NCBI GenBank assembly: GCA_916613615.1
Contig: OU744725.1
Location: 59,404,575 to 59,468,574 of the forward strand
DNA length: 64,000 nt
Reading direction: 5' to 3'
Source of the DNA: Steromphala cineraria
Taxonomy: Eukaryota > Mollusca > Gastropoda > Trochida > Trochidae
Within the stretch, counting starts at the first letter, position 1, and every line of letters begins with the position of its first letter. The notes below the pieces were generated by a model. It ran no database searches, was not told the origin of the DNA, and saw nothing but the letters and a program-made list of their open reading frames with translations. Below are positions 14,766 to 28,818 of the stretch, piece by piece. A program made the position numbers and the translations under genes.

Positions 14766-17700
14766 ATCCTCTAAATACCATTGTTACCAGAAAGGTTATA
14801 ATATTATTATGTTTATAACTTGTAATATGGGCCGGTGGCCTTACTTACTCCTGAAAATAAAATTATATTCACAAAGGTTAAAACTTCATTATGATCATAA
14901 TGATAATAAAATTTTGTCAAACAATCAAAAAATGCAAAATAAACAAACATTTTGCATTCATCTTCCAAGATGGTTTTACAGATATAAGAGCAAATTGCAA
15001 AAAAAATGAATGATAAAAAAATGATAATTGGAAACGTCAACATTAATCTTTCTAGTAAAAGCTGTTATCATCATTGCAGGAATAAGTGGATATACCGTTT
15101 TAACTCACAGTATTGAAAACAATGAAAACATTGATATACCTTAACCTGAGAGAAGTAAATAAGCATATTCATTTTGGACAAATCATTTCCATTACCAGAC
15201 ACATCTGTCTTCTTGCTGTCAAATCCTATAACGTAGTGACTGCAGTGTCACCATCATTGACGACGAAGTACACACTTTTAACCTTCCACAATATATATCC
15301 AGCTAGTTGCCTTAATCCTTCTCTTTAGAAAGACGAAACAACAAGTCAATCGTGGACGAATACTTTGTAAACAGCTTTGCAAGCGAATCATTTTTATTAT
15401 AATCAATTTTATTTATAAAATTATTTTATCACTAGTGAGAAAACCCATAAGCTTTTGCATGCTTAAAGAAATTCTGAATATACAAAATGAGAAATCAGAA
15501 ATCCAAAATCCAATTCGTCATGATACATATTTCAATGATTGACAAAAACTTTAATGACATTAAAGAATAACTCGATATGCATGCTTGTACAAATTAATGT
15601 TAAACATAAGATCAGCATAATAATTTATTTTTAACTATACATTTAAATGTTTTCTTATACAAGTAGTGAGTCCAAAGATAATGTTTATAGAGAGGAAATT
15701 CATCTGAAAAAGAATGTGCATATGCCTCATTAAATTCAACTGTAGTTTTGTACAATTATTATCATCAACGACGAGTGGAGAATATCGAAAAGGTCATGCT
15801 ACCGATAAGACTCAACGTGCATTCATGGCATTATTAAATAAAGCCTGTGTCAGGTTAGGTCTGCTTTACGATTTTAATTCATGAGAAATATAAAAAAAGA
15901 GTTAGTAACCCTTAGTTAACCTTCTTATTTATAAACATGTCTTCTGTTATAGATACAATATTTGTCGCGTTGCATGACCAACATTAGGTAAGTCCTTTAA
16001 CAATGAACACTTAAAATATCTTCACAACAGATAAGATCTTATTAGAAGTTTAGTATTGGCGTACTCTTCAATAAGCAGTTTCAATCATTTAGACACCATC
16101 ACGAAGAACTTTCGTCATTTCATGAATGCTTGAAACCTTCCTTAAATGGTATTTAAAGAATGACCAGTAGATTTTATGGATATACAATTTCTTTATTTAA
16201 TTTCGAGACTTCACATTCACGTAATAATGATGTTGTTTATCGGTAAAACATTATCTCAAATTATTGCTCAAAACCTATTTATCAAACACTTGAAGTATAT
16301 TCTTCTTCCATGTGGATCGATCGATGTCTCCCAAATTGGAGCCAACCATTGCACAATGCGAGATCGGAGAAACACTCATATTTAAAACGATGTCTACGTA
16401 GTCAGTGTATTTGATACTCCGACAAAAGAACGAGAGGAAATGATCGAAACAATTTGAGATTTTTTCTCGTGTTAGTGTCAATAAGAGAACCATCTGTCTG
16501 GTTGGAAGAATGTACTGCACCGAGGTGGAGGTCATTTCCCTCGAGGTTCAAACCGAATAAGATAATGGAATTTCAGTTTGAACAAAGACTTCTAGAGATT
16601 ATTCTCACTTTCTGACTTGTGTCTGGATTAAAGCAATTTAGAGGATCTGTAGCTTCATATATAACTGCTTAAATAAAACTCGTAATAGGTCAATATTATT
16701 AGCATGAGTTGTACATTTGTTAAAACCACTGTAACATTTTAAAATCTTTTTATTTACATTTCATTAGGAATTGTAAATTGTATAGTGTACACAGGTCATT
16801 GACCCATGCCTTGATTTGTAGTTGAAGCAGAACTCTACCATGACATTTCAAAATCCTAGAATTTCATTGGTTAATTTCTATGGTCGAACCTACGTTCGAA
16901 CACGGTTTTTATGACGTTAAACCACGAAAATAAAAAAAACCCATAGTAGTTGTATCTCCTAAACCATCACGTATCAAACAGAATTAGCCATATTTTTATC
17001 TCTTGAGTTTTGGGATATTGGTTTGTGTAGCCAAACAGGATTAAGTATGTTCGTTTTGAGGACATAATTTATTGATGAAAAATACTTTATTTCAATATAC
17101 AAAATATGTTTATCATTTCATAAGATCATCTTACCTGCGATAATGGGTTGTAGGCATTAAGTATTGCTGTGCTAAATATGAAACGATACTGAGTACATGA
17201 ACCAAAACGTTTTTTTGTCTTCTTAGAAAATTGATAATTTGTTATCCATAGCAAAAAGGAGATCAGACAGTTACGATTACAAGCCCTGCTTAAGAAACTT
17301 ATTGGTTATATGTTTATCCTTCCTGCTTGGTAAAGTTACTCATTGTTGTGACATGTACATTGCTGAGGGACAAAATGTGTTTATCCGGTGTTACATTAAA
17401 CATCCACTAACCTCGACTTTATCACTTCTCGATTTTCGTTCAAAGATTTTTCAACAGAATAAAAACTGTGCCTGACTTTTGTTTATTTGTCCAATAAACA
17501 CCTTTAATTAGACTTTCAATAAGACAGCGTCATTATCAGCTGTAAACAACCCACCTGGGTTAGGGGTTATAAAACTCGGGCGGGTGTGATGTAATAAACA
17601 GACTATACAGATTAACGTATCATCATTTCAACGGACATACTGCCTAAATAATTGTTTAATTACCATTGATGTGGATATCATTTTTACATCAAATGCTTAG

Positions 17701-19534
17701 TAGTGTTACATCGTCGATTGATTTATCTAACTGAGTGGAAAACATTTTCTAAAAATCGTTAATTATTGGGTTATTTTCTGTAGTATTGTTACGTTAGATG
17801 TATAGATAACAAGGATGATTAGTGTGACCAGTGACGGACAGTCATACATTTACTTGTTTGTGGCCCGATAGGTCTAAGCGGTCAATCAAAAGTGGCATTC
17901 AAAAACGGTTTTCGTTACCAAACTGAACATATTTGAGTAGCAACCTTTGACGCACTATACAATATTGTAATCAGACTTTAATATATTTCAAAGAAAATAG
18001 TGAAATATGTTTGTGGTTATGTGAACTTTAAGTCACTTAACTTTTTTCTGTAGCAAATATGGTATTTCACATTATAAGTTTACATGTGGTTTATTCGATG
18101 TTGAATTTAATCACTTAACTTTCTTCTGCAAATATGATATTTTACATTACCAGTTTACATGTTGTTCTACTTATGTAATAAGTAATGTTGTAAAATAGAG
18201 GTGTCTCAATTACACCCTTTACTTACTGGAATGTTTATTTTCTTGGTCAGCAAAGCACTGCTTTGAAAGTTTATAATACGTCAATGACCTAAATCTTTAA
18301 AGGACTTACGAGATAAGCTTCACACATATCCTCCTTTATATCTTTGATCTATAAGGGCTTATTCTGATTAAAGGCTTCCAAATATTTCGAAGATGTATTG
18401 ATAGAATAATACATTCTGTGATGATGAAAGTCTCCCGCATGAAGGTCATATGAAGGTCTATGAATTTCTCGTATTCCGGAGAGCAAGGTATTTATTGATA
18501 TTTATTATTCGCTCGTTGAAGCTATCACTGTTTAATAAATCTGCAAAGTTAATTACATAATCGATAATCATGACGTTACAATCACAGCGAGGCAGCCGCA
18601 AGGGTCACGTCGACGAATTTCTTGAGTTTTTGACGATGTAATTAAGCGAGTAATATATAAAATACTTAACTGAAGTCAACCCTTTTTTTCAGTACGAAAG
18701 TCCAAGGCCCATATACAGTGCAGTACATATGATAACTTTATCATTATTTACATTATTGTTTACACAATTGGTTTGCTGTAAAGTTAAAGATGTAAAAGTA
18801 TGAAATATATTTTTTCACGAATAGGAATCGACTAATTGAGACTTACATTTCTCTCTCAAGTTATATGCATGCCATATTACTTAACCCTTGCAACACTAAT
18901 ACGGTATCCGTTGTCATCATTGATCTAAATTTGTATTTGGATTATAATGATAAACAATTGGTGAGAACAACCCATGCCGTAAATCGGTATACATATGAAA
19001 GATAAATAAGCAGGGATATTCGTCTTCTATGTCTAAATAACAAAATTAACATAAACGTTGGGGTTTCTCCTATTTCTAGCCATCTGCCTTCATTGTACTT
19101 TAACTTTAATAATCCACATCTAAACCTAACAAATATATGTCCCAGTCTCTGATCAGTTATACACTTTTTCAGGAGCTAAAATACTTTTGTATAAACGATA
19201 AATGCAATATCTGGTCTGTTTGATCGAGTACAGGTCAAAGAAGAACAGCAACTTTTTTAAAAACACGAATAAAAGAGGATACAGGTACCCCAGATTGATA
19301 TAGCCATACTTAACAAAAGCCATATGAGAGTAAAGTAAAATATTTAGAACATGTGATGCAAAAGTAGTATAAAATAATATAATTGCATTTTGCAAACCTT
19401 CAGTGGGATTTGGTTTTTCTACTTTTCCATTAATCTTAGCCAGTACCTAAATGTTTAACACATTCCATTTATATCAAGAAGATAACTTCAACATTCACAA
19501 TATGCTATGGCGTTTGGGTTATAAGGACTCACAT

Positions 19535-19899
19535 TTAAAGGGGCAGTAGCACGTTTTAGGGGTAATACAAGGTGATGTCAGGAACATGAAAATAAATTGT
19601 ACAAATTGAAAGACATTGTATTCAAACTAAATACTGCAGTAATAAATCCAATATGTAATGTAAATTTCAGCCATGCGATTTCTTTTTATCACACAACGTG
19701 AATTAAAGATGTTCACCCACAAATGGCCGCCAATGGAGTTTATGTGAATCTTTATAATTTGTCCTCTGATTATGGATTATTAGTTTGTGTAATGAGATTT
19801 TTGAAACTATCAAAATAGTACATTTAGCATTTGCGTACAATTATCAGGGACAAATTGAAAATTTTTTTTTTTTCAAAAAACGTTATACTGCCCCTTTAA
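19535..19899 (+). mobile_element. TTAA-flanked AGGGGCAGTAGCACG MITE
   Basis: Starts TTAAAGGGGCAGTAGCACG and ends GTTATACTGCCCCTTTAA: terminal inverted repeats next to TTAA at both ends. The interior contains GTGATGTCAGGA near the left end and AATGGCCGCCAATGG. About 365 bp, non-coding. TTAA target sites are typical of piggyBac-type and Kolobok-type elements; the superfamily is inference. Confidence 0.85.
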
Positions 19900-19979
19900 A
19901 AATCGTTTACATGATATTAAGTGCATTCTTTCTAGCTTATCAAATGTGTGCAAAACCAGGCACTGCAACAATTTAGCTT

Positions 19980-20617
19980 TTTGAGATTTAAGATTTAATT
20001 CCCAAGATCCATAATAAAGTACTTCACCACCAGAACTCTAGACGAAAGTGTCGCCAATAATCTTTTCTAGAAGAATGAAATATCTTTTTCGGGTTGGATA
20101 TGTTTCTATAAAAAAAGGTCATTACTCATTGGTATGTCCACCACACCAAGGATTGTTCGCATTTTTGCGATAGTTCAGTGTACCCGATAATATTGACGTG
20201 GATTTTATGATAATCTTTTTTTGTTAACGTCTTAGGTGCATGTCTTTGTCTCGTGTAAATATATATTTACATTTAAACTTTAAAAAATCTGAATTTCAAA
20301 GAATAATTCTGAACATCTCATATATTCCCATACTTCTAATATCTAACGCTGCTAGATAAATATTTTCGAACATACAGCTTCAGCGTCTCACCATAAACAT
20401 CAGATATAGATATACATTATAGAGTTGCAGCTTAAACAAGCACTGTTGGTGTTTGTCAACTATCAAGAATCTTTCAGGTTCTCACTTAAATGAGAAATGA
20501 CGATGTAAACAGGACCCATCTACGAGGGAATAAACTAGAGTTTTAGTACATATATTAAAAGAAACCAAATCTTTAATATATTACCTTGTCACAACAGTTC
20601 ACTCATACACTCATAAA
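19980..20617. other. Unannotated AT-rich sequence
   Basis: No exon with matching splice sites, RNA gene or repeat was recognised. Confidence 0.4.
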
Positions 20618-21027
20618 ACTTGATTAATGTTCGATGTCTTTCAGAGTGATAATCAGAGACACCTTTTCAGTCTTAATATTAATCTGCTTTTGATAAATTT
20701 TAACTCTTTTGTGTTTTTATGGAGGGTATAGACGCTAAAGAATATTAATTCATGTCCTAAGAATATACAAGACAAGAAACACTCATGCAGCTTTATGCAG
20801 TTTTCCTTTACATATAACGCAAATGTTATATATTTGTATCCTAAATAAAACTTGATTACACATTCGATGTCTTTCAGAGTGGCTTTTCAGTCTTATTTGT
20901 AATCTGTTTCTGTTTAAGATTTTCAATATATTTGAACTCTTTAGTGGTTTTTTTTCAGAGAGCATAGACGCTAAGGGTTACTAATGCATGTCCTCAGAAT
21001 GTATAACTATGCCACAAGACAAGAAAC
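20618..21027 (+). repeat. Diverged direct duplication, about 235-bp unit
   Basis: 20618-20778 and 20850-21027 share, in order, CGATGTCTTTCAGAGTG, TTTTCAGTCTTA, TAATCTG, ACTCTTT, a GGTATAGACGCTAA-like block, CATGTCCT.AGAAT and ACAAGACAAGAAAC. The second copy carries small indels. Confidence 0.7.
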
Positions 21028-21716
21028 GCACAGTTTAACGTCTTTCTACAGCTCATGTTTTGGTCATTTTTACAAGAAATATTTCATAGCAATAAACACA
21101 TAACCAATTTGGTAAAGATAGCGTGTTTGCATCTCGTTTAGACGCCATTCATTACGTCTTTATAAAACCAAACACTTTCAGACTTCAGACAGGTTCCCTA
21201 GCTACATGCTCTTTACTTTTTGTTCATTTCACAAATGTTTAAGATGTTGATGCATTCTCATTTATCTTGAAAATAGTCAGTATATATATATCAAAGTGGT
21301 GATCAGTGTTATGTAACGTCAATGTTTGAAAAAGCAAGAATTAAACTCTGGTCAGGTTGCCGTTATGTAAGTACAGAGAACTAAGCCATTGGACAAATTA
21401 CAAAACATTTTTTCAATGTAAGCAAAGAAAGTGATTGATATGTAACTGAAGTTTTATCATGTTACCTGAGTTTTCATTTCATAACACATTGAAAAAGGCG
21501 TGTAAATGTCATTTGGATATCATGTGAAGGTTTTATCTCAACGAGGGCTTGCAAAGTTAACATTACGAAAAATATTTTCACCATCAAGTTTATGTGTATA
21601 GAGGACTTTAACACTTTGAATAAAGGCAAGTAATATATGAAGTTCTTTAATTCTAATTTTAGTACAACCTTGTGTGCGGTAGCTATGACAAAATCTTTTA
21701 AGTATGCATTTTATCT

Positions 21717-21812
21717 TATAGGCGTACTTCTTACTGATACTGATATATTACGCACATTGAGCACCTTGTATATGGATATAGCGCTATACAAATAGTCATT
21801 ATTATTATTATT
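21717..21812 (+). mobile_element. LINE/SINE 3'-tail fragment with (ATT)n
   Basis: Contains GAGCACCTTGTATATGGATA followed by TAGCGCTATACAAAT and then ATTATTATTATTATT. An AGCGCTATA-AAAT segment ahead of an (ATT)n tail is a common 3' end of CR1/L2-like LINEs and the SINEs that borrow it. Only the last 100 bp or so is recognisable. Confidence 0.55.
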
Positions 21813-23672
21813 TCGTGAAAGTTTCTACAAGGGCATGATTTAGGGCGACAATCCACGACAACACTGTTTTCAGCATTTTATCAGAATATCACAAAATCTC
21901 CAAGAAAAATTATTATTGTATTAAATAATCCCTATTTTCACTCATACTGTCAGCTGAGTTTGATTTGACGAGGATATCAAAATCAACTTACTCAACAGCC
22001 AGCATTATTTGGATACAGAATCTCTCTTGGTACATCTTTTGACCAAACGAGTCAAGATATAAATATCAAACATTTTGGAGCAACTAGTCAAAACATGATT
22101 GTCCAAGTAAATTGAATACTTTTGACATCTCAACTTTGCTGAATTACAATTGGAAATTAATTTTAAATACAATAGTTTCACTTAACAAAGGTGTTTCGAT
22201 CCATTTCTCATCCAATATATAATATCAATAATTGCATAATGACAACAGATAGAAAAAGCATTGTTCGTATCATTTATCATGTCAGTTAAAATATATTTTC
22301 TTTTCAACTGATAATAAAATGATAGTTCGGCAGCCACCACCGCAGTGACCAGGAAAGCATGTCCTTAGATTTTCCTTTTGAAGATATTGATCTCGCTCAT
22401 GGGTACCTCAGGATCGTGTAAGGTGACATCAAGTGAAGGATGTATGTTTTAATTTAACAGTGAGATCGAGATTGTACAGTCACATCAAGTTACTAGTTGA
22501 ATTGTAAAAAAACCGAAGTATATCAAAGGAAATTACATACTGTTTGTAAGTTTTATGAAAAGAAGTACTTTTTTGTGAAAAAGTAACAAAGAGTCCACAG
22601 TTTTGACGATGTGTCTTGTAACGACGCGAAGAGAAAAAATACATTAATCACTGTTGACTTTGCTTATATTATATGTTGTGTTAATTTTTTTAGAGAAATA
22701 ATGACATCTACACATTTTTAAGCATAATTAAAAAGTGATATATTGCTGCAATGCATCGTATCAACAATATGAACCCGGATATGAGTCATTGTAGGAATAA
22801 TGAGGATAATGTAATAATAATTAAACGAAATATCTCTTAACTTTAAGTGTTTATCAAAATATAATAATCATCTTTGACTAATTTTGACATACAGCTTTCA
22901 GTGTACAATGTTTATTATTCCGTAAATGGTTGGAGTCAAATATGACTAACTCTATGAATTTTGACATTTAATCAATTCGTGAAGAACAGTATCATTTAGA
23001 TGTATTAAATATTGATCAAGGTTGTCTCTGAAGGATTGCAGATGGACTACATTATATCCAACATCCATCGTCTTATGGCAGGACATAAGAATAATGCTCT
23101 AGTGAGTATTATTACGATATTGGAAAATGCATATACATGTAATCTTACATTGCAATATAGGCAATTCCCTTTCTTTTTTTAAAGCACAAATGCACCAAAG
23201 TTGTTATTTGATCCCCCCTAAGAAGACCACATGTTTATATCTTATCTTTCTTTGACGCTTATCAAATTTACAATATTCATTTGCCATAAACATTACTAGA
23301 CATAAGACTTTGTTATTGAATTGGAGATATCTTAGTTCTTTATGTGTCTGTTTTGGGTCGTAGAACTGACTTTATGTTTCCATAATAATAAGTAAGAGCA
23401 TACAGTTACACATATTTGTAAATTGTATGCGGGGCGAATGTGTTCAAGACATGATGAAAAAGACAATAAAGAACTATGGCAAAATGTTGTGAAAGGAAGT
23501 TGCATATCAGTCGTTTAAAACTAGACAAAACAGAAGTTGGATGTTTGTTAACAAGCTTAGATGGTAAAGATTATCCCAAACGAAACTTGCACAGAGTTTC
23601 TCGTAGACCTAATACTATAAATATAACAAAACATGCAATTTAACGATCAAAGTATTCATAATCAACTTAATA
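21813..23672. other. Unannotated AT-rich sequence
   Basis: Short frames only. No repeat structure or exon could be supported on either strand. Confidence 0.4.
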
Positions 23673-24025
23673 TTAAAGGGACAGTAGCACGTTTTCAGGG
23701 GGAAAATAAGGTGATGTCAGGAAAATTAAGATAAATGGTTTCAATTGAAAGACAATGTATTTAAACTAAATGAACCAGTAATAAATAAGATATATAAAAT
23801 AAATTCAGCCATGCGATTCCTTTTCTTATACAAAATGATTCACACAAATATGGCGACCAATGGACTTAATGTAAATCTTTATAATTTAATCTCTGACAAT
23901 GGATAATTGGTTTGTGTAATGAGATTATTGACACTATCAAAATGATAATGTAATATTAAGGTATAATTATCAGTAACAAATTAGAAATATATAATTGTCA
24001 AAAAATGTGCTTCTGCCCCTTTAAA
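23673..24025 (+). mobile_element. TTAA-flanked AGGGGCAGTAGCACG MITE, copy 2
   Basis: Starts TTAAAGGGACAGTAGCACG and ends GTGCTTCTGCCCCTTTAA. The interior is collinear with 19535-19899 (GTGATGTCAGGAAAATTAAG, CAATTGAAAGACAATGTATT, GCCATGCGATT). Same orientation as that copy. Confidence 0.85.
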
Positions 24026-26464
24026 TTAAACACAATTTTCCTGCAACATTCATCGTAGGCCTTTAAAACTCTTGAAATCGTTTCTGGTGCAAGTTTGTAT
24101 AATTTGAGGGTTTTGATCTCACGAATAATTTATTCATGATGAACACACGGTGTGCCTGATGCACTCCTCGACATTGCATTCGATAGTCAATATGAATTCG
24201 TTTGTAAATGAATAGTTGGATAAAGGTGCTAGTGTCAAACAGGCGATGGCAGTACATGTAGGTACAAGCACCCTACATTGAACTATATAGGCGTTCACAT
24301 CAAAGTTCGTCTCAGACCATTTTTCTTTTTTTTCACAATCCCTCTTTTGAATGACCCAGGATCCGAGTTGAGACATGGCTTAATGCCTCATGAAAAGTTG
24401 CAAAACAGAAGTTGTAAGTACAAATTGTATACAATTCAATATATGAAACTTATTTCGGTCGATCCATTGTTTGACAAGTTTCTGAGTAGTTTGTAAAGGG
24501 GATATTTCTACAATAATGTATTATTTGCTCAAAAGACGATTGCTGATTTGACAGTAAACCACACAAATAATGTTGACCGCTAAAGTTAATAACATTATTG
24601 GTTAGTAAATGACATTAAGAAACATCATTCTCTGATGTTTTCGATAATGCATTTAACAATTTATAGCATAAAATTAGACTCAATGGCTCTTGTAAGATTA
24701 TCAATAACACTGTATGTCAATGCTCATTTTCATCTTTATTTGGGTTAAGAATTCTTATATCTGTAGCCTTTTGAAAAAAGAAAACGTTAGTTCCTCCTTT
24801 AAAAGGATAAATCATCGATTTATTCCATTAATTAAGTAATGAGATGTCCTTCAAAAATTAAGATACTTATTTTCTGTCATTTAGATGTCGATTATCCCCA
24901 GAAATATATTTATCATCAGCTACAAAATTACGCAAAGTTAGATGACTACGAGATACTACTAACAAGATACAATACTCATCATATTCTCTACGAACTTTTT
25001 TAAAACTTACTTCTGTTCGTAAGAGCTTAAGAGTCATATTCACATAAGGAATGTTATTTCTTTTTCTCTTTTGTAGCAAATTCTTCTATCGCAAATTTCA
25101 TGATTGAGATTGACGCACATACTTTTGTATGTTTCAAATTTGTTTGGGTAATAATTATCATACATTTTTATGATTCTTGTTCATTCTAAATTATCTGACT
25201 GACCAATTCAATTTAAGTTCTAGAGATTCCAATTTGTACAATATTGTTCATTGTACAATATTGCATTTCCTCTCTTATCAAACAATTACAACAAAATACA
25301 TTAATCAATCAAAAACCTTTTTGATCGTTTATTCAATAAACATATTAATCGATGTAACTTGTAGGGACATCCCAAAAGGCGGACTTCATGTCATCGTGAA
25401 CAGAGCTTTCAAAACGGCTCTGAAGACGCAGATCTAAACATTTTGTGGCCAAAAAAACTCTTAAGATAACATCGAATCTGACTTAACATCTGAATCACAT
25501 CTGCATCAAACGTGATGATTCGTTATTCATAGTTTTCGTGATGACATGAAAATAAATAGTTTTAACAGGGTGCACTCTTTTGATGTGCAGTTCTAAGAGC
25601 ATGTAACTTCTTGAACATAAACTTTGTAACCCTATCTCACACTTGAAGACACAAAAGGATATGTTAAATGGTGAATTGTGTTCAAAACTATACACAATAC
25701 ACAAACTAAAGATATACAGATCGGACATTTGTAGGATCGTCAGATGGACTGCATGCCAGTGATTTTAATAAAACATAGGAAAAACAAACGTAGTAGGTGT
25801 TTGCGTTCAGTAAAAAACACGTGTTTGATCAGGAGGCTTTGGTAGTCGACAGTACAGCCAACGTCAACAAAATGTATAATTCCTCTTGGCATTTGAAGAG
25901 AATTAATCAATGTCATGTACATGATAACAATATTTTATTACATACACTTTATCATTAAGAAAACCTTTTACTGATGTCCTTCAAGAGTATCTAGATTACT
26001 AGAGTGACTTTAGATGAGGGGGTCGGCTCAAACATTTAAATGTGTCACTCGGGAAATATTTGAAGTTGACAATCTAAAATGGACCTGACAATGTAAGTGT
26101 AAACGTCTTAACAATCAACGTAAAAACCTTTCAGCAGTTATTGTAGTTAAGGAATGTGCCAAGATGGTATATTTTGCTGTTACCTATGAAATTGTAAGAG
26201 GATGATAAAATGATGATGCCATTTTCTCATGAGAATTGCGAAATACACAGTAGATTGAGCTGTTGACATTAAGTAAGCAAAGATTATAATTATGAAGAGA
26301 GTTCTTACTTACACTGTCAAGTCTTATTAAAATGACAATATGTAGGCCTCTAGGTCACTGGTGTATCATAACTTCTTACCTATCCTATCTGTGTAAGATC
26401 ATGGGTAAAGTAGTAACTAGGGTCTGCGTTCACATAATTCTTTGTAAGACTACTCAAGCATTTA
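24026..26464. other. Unannotated AT-rich sequence
   Basis: No exon or RNA gene is supported. 26230-26400 shows weak, patchy resemblance to 1680-1850 in the duplicated unit (AGCTGTTGAC, ACACTGTCAAGTC.TATTAAA), perhaps an ancient dispersed fragment. Confidence 0.4.
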
Positions 26465-26885
26465 AACATTGAAGTAGACAAAGTCATCAAAATCCCCCGC
26501 TGATATAGTTTAAAATCATTTCAAGTTTTTTATTTTCGAACTCTAGCAAGGCATTGATACCCAAAAGACACAAAGCAAATATGGTTATCTTATCTTAAAT
26601 ACATGTAGTTTCTGAGAAAAATTTTCCCTTTTTTTTAATCACCTACGAACAGAGTAAAAAAACGTGGCACAAGGTCAATACCTTTTTTAACATTTCCGAT
26701 TTTCGAACTCCATCTAGGTATTGATACCTCAAAGACACAAATCCTATTTGGTCATCCCATCTTAAGTAGTTTCTGAGAAAAGTTGTCTCTTTTAATGGAC
26801 GAATGGACGCAAAAATGGACATACTGACGGACGGAGCCAAATCTATTCCCCCTCTTCCATTCTGTGGTGGGGGATTATAATCAAA
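26465..26885 (-). repeat. CCGTCCG-type dispersed repeat, two units in tandem
   Basis: On the minus strand this reads CCCCCACCACAGAATGG, GGCTCCGTCCGTCAGT, then CTCAGAAACTACTTAAGATG, GGTATCAATACCTAGATGGA and an AGTTCGAAAATCGG-like stretch. A second unit of the same order lies at 26465-26640. The family also occurs at 59492-59890 and 60296-60440. The sequence type is common in molluscs; function unknown. Confidence 0.75.
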
Positions 26886-28818
26886 ATCTATATTTGAATC
26901 TATATCATATATTGCCAATCAACTTAAAAACGATAGTTTATTTAAAGGTGTTTAGGGAAACGTGTTTTTCTATCTCTGTTCCATACAGCAAGGTCTTTAA
27001 TTAGCACATATAAATCATATGAAAATTTGGATTACAGTAATGTTGTTTCTTCAATTACTAAATTTTGGGCATCATAACATGATCTAGTAACGTGTGAATT
27101 GCAAATGTGTTTGATAGTTAGGTAACTGGTCTACTTGTGTGTTATAATTGACAAAAATCTGTTCTAAAAAACATAATATAATTTTCCTTTAACTTCAGAG
27201 TATCAATGATAATATGATATATTTACCATTTATATTGAAACCTGTCGATTATATTATGTCAATTATTGAAGGGACAGAAATGGTACATAAGTTCCATAAG
27301 TAAATTGCTCTCGTTTTTTTCCGTAAACACGATCATTAAACTATCATGTAAAATTGTTATAAAGGATACCTAATGAGAGGTTATGAAAAAAAGTGACAAG
27401 ACAAACTCATCAAGAAAGGCCCTATTCAATGAATATGTTCACTGTATTCATTGTTTTGTGTAATTTATTTAACTTACTGATTATATGACCTTCCCATTTC
27501 AAAAGACGAATATTCACTTCTATTTCAAATCCACAAACACAAAATGTCAGCCTTCAAAGAGATATAAATTTGCATATATAGAAAGACCTAAGTATTTAAT
27601 AATTGTTATTTAAATAAACAATAGAGAAATTAATATCAGGTAAGAGGTTGAGAGCACGGTTTGATAAATATATTCGACTAAAACCAAGTGAGTCGTTGTG
27701 CAAATTAAAAGAAAGATATGAGAACAGAGTGTGCATTAAGGAAACGAGATGAGATCATATGCAAAGCGCAATGATAAAAAATAAGCTAAATAAACAGTAC
27801 AACGATTTTTGGTAACGAAAGGTATCTTGTAAAAATGAAACTAAATGTTACCTGCTGCAAGATGACAGTGACAGTTTTAGTGAAAGTTATGATCTTATTT
27901 CAATGTGATTGGGCTAAAAGTCGTTTGAGCTGACCTTTTAAAATCAAATCGGAGACATTTTGCATTTGTTAATTTGATTGTTAATTTTGATAATTCTTTA
28001 TTTAGTCATGATTAAACATTATTTGGTTGTACAGGAAACATTGTTCGCTGCAAGTACATACATATATTTTATCACAATTTTATATAATCATGATAAAATG
28101 TCATAGTCGCTAAACATGAATAATGTTTTGATGGCTATAAAATCATTAAAATAGTACAGCATGTGCTAAATTTGACCCAGTTTGCTCAAGCATAGTTTGC
28201 GCTTAATGGGGATTTGAAGTTGACACCGTAAGAAAGAAGAAATAAAAACAATTTAAGTTTATCTCGGAAATAAGCTTGTAGATGTGTCAAATAAGAAATA
28301 CATTTGTAAGATGAAAACAATCATAATTCATCTTCTAAATGTATACATGCTTTGTCTATTTCATTTGACATCACTTGCATTTATATATATCCTCCTTTTT
28401 CATCTAACATTTATAGTTATAAGACGTCTTACCATTTAACTAGCTGTAAGTAAAACGCCTGTGAAATACAAAAAGCATACATCAAACTGACAACATGTAA
28501 GTAAAAGTCGAAATCAATCCTGGTAATGCGATATCCGATATTTCATAACAGAACTGTTTGTGTTTCAGGACAAGAACATTTGTGAATTCCATTGTTTTTT
28601 CCTTTCTTCAAGACAAAATCAAAAATATACTGTTCAGGTATGTCAAATGTTCTAAAGGCAATTTACTTTATTTGATTAATCTCTTAACACAATAACAACA
28701 GAAGTCTTCTTCTCCTCTGTGGAGACAAGTCTGCTATATCCAGTCTGCAGGGAGTACTCCATATATAGTTGAGACAGTTCTTAATCCCCAGATATATTTG
28801 TCTTTGGTAAATTAAATA
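26886..28818. other. Unannotated AT-rich sequence
   Basis: No gene or structured repeat recognised. Confidence 0.4.

Larger units (their letters stand above)
14396..14850. mobile_element. Copy-2-specific palindrome-rich insertion
   Basis: No counterpart at the matching site in copy 1 (about 4300). It holds a perfect 26-bp palindrome at 14482-14507 centred on CACTAGTG, a near copy of one palindrome arm at 14445-14463, and a perfect 23-bp inverted repeat, 14664-14686 against 14743-14765 (core TTTTCTTGACAAATAC), with a 56-bp loop. This architecture suggests one or two nested MITEs. Exact borders are uncertain. Confidence 0.6.
10541..19500. repeat. Tandem segmental duplication, copy 2
   Basis: This is the direct repeat of 1-9733, in the same orientation, with an offset that shrinks from about 10.54 kb to 9.77 kb because of indels. 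It lacks about 1.1 kb present in copy 1 (5383-6498) and carries about 0.45 kb of its own near 14396-14850. No exon is supported: open frames at 14704-15009 and 16176-16385 are not preserved in the other copy. Confidence 0.9.
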
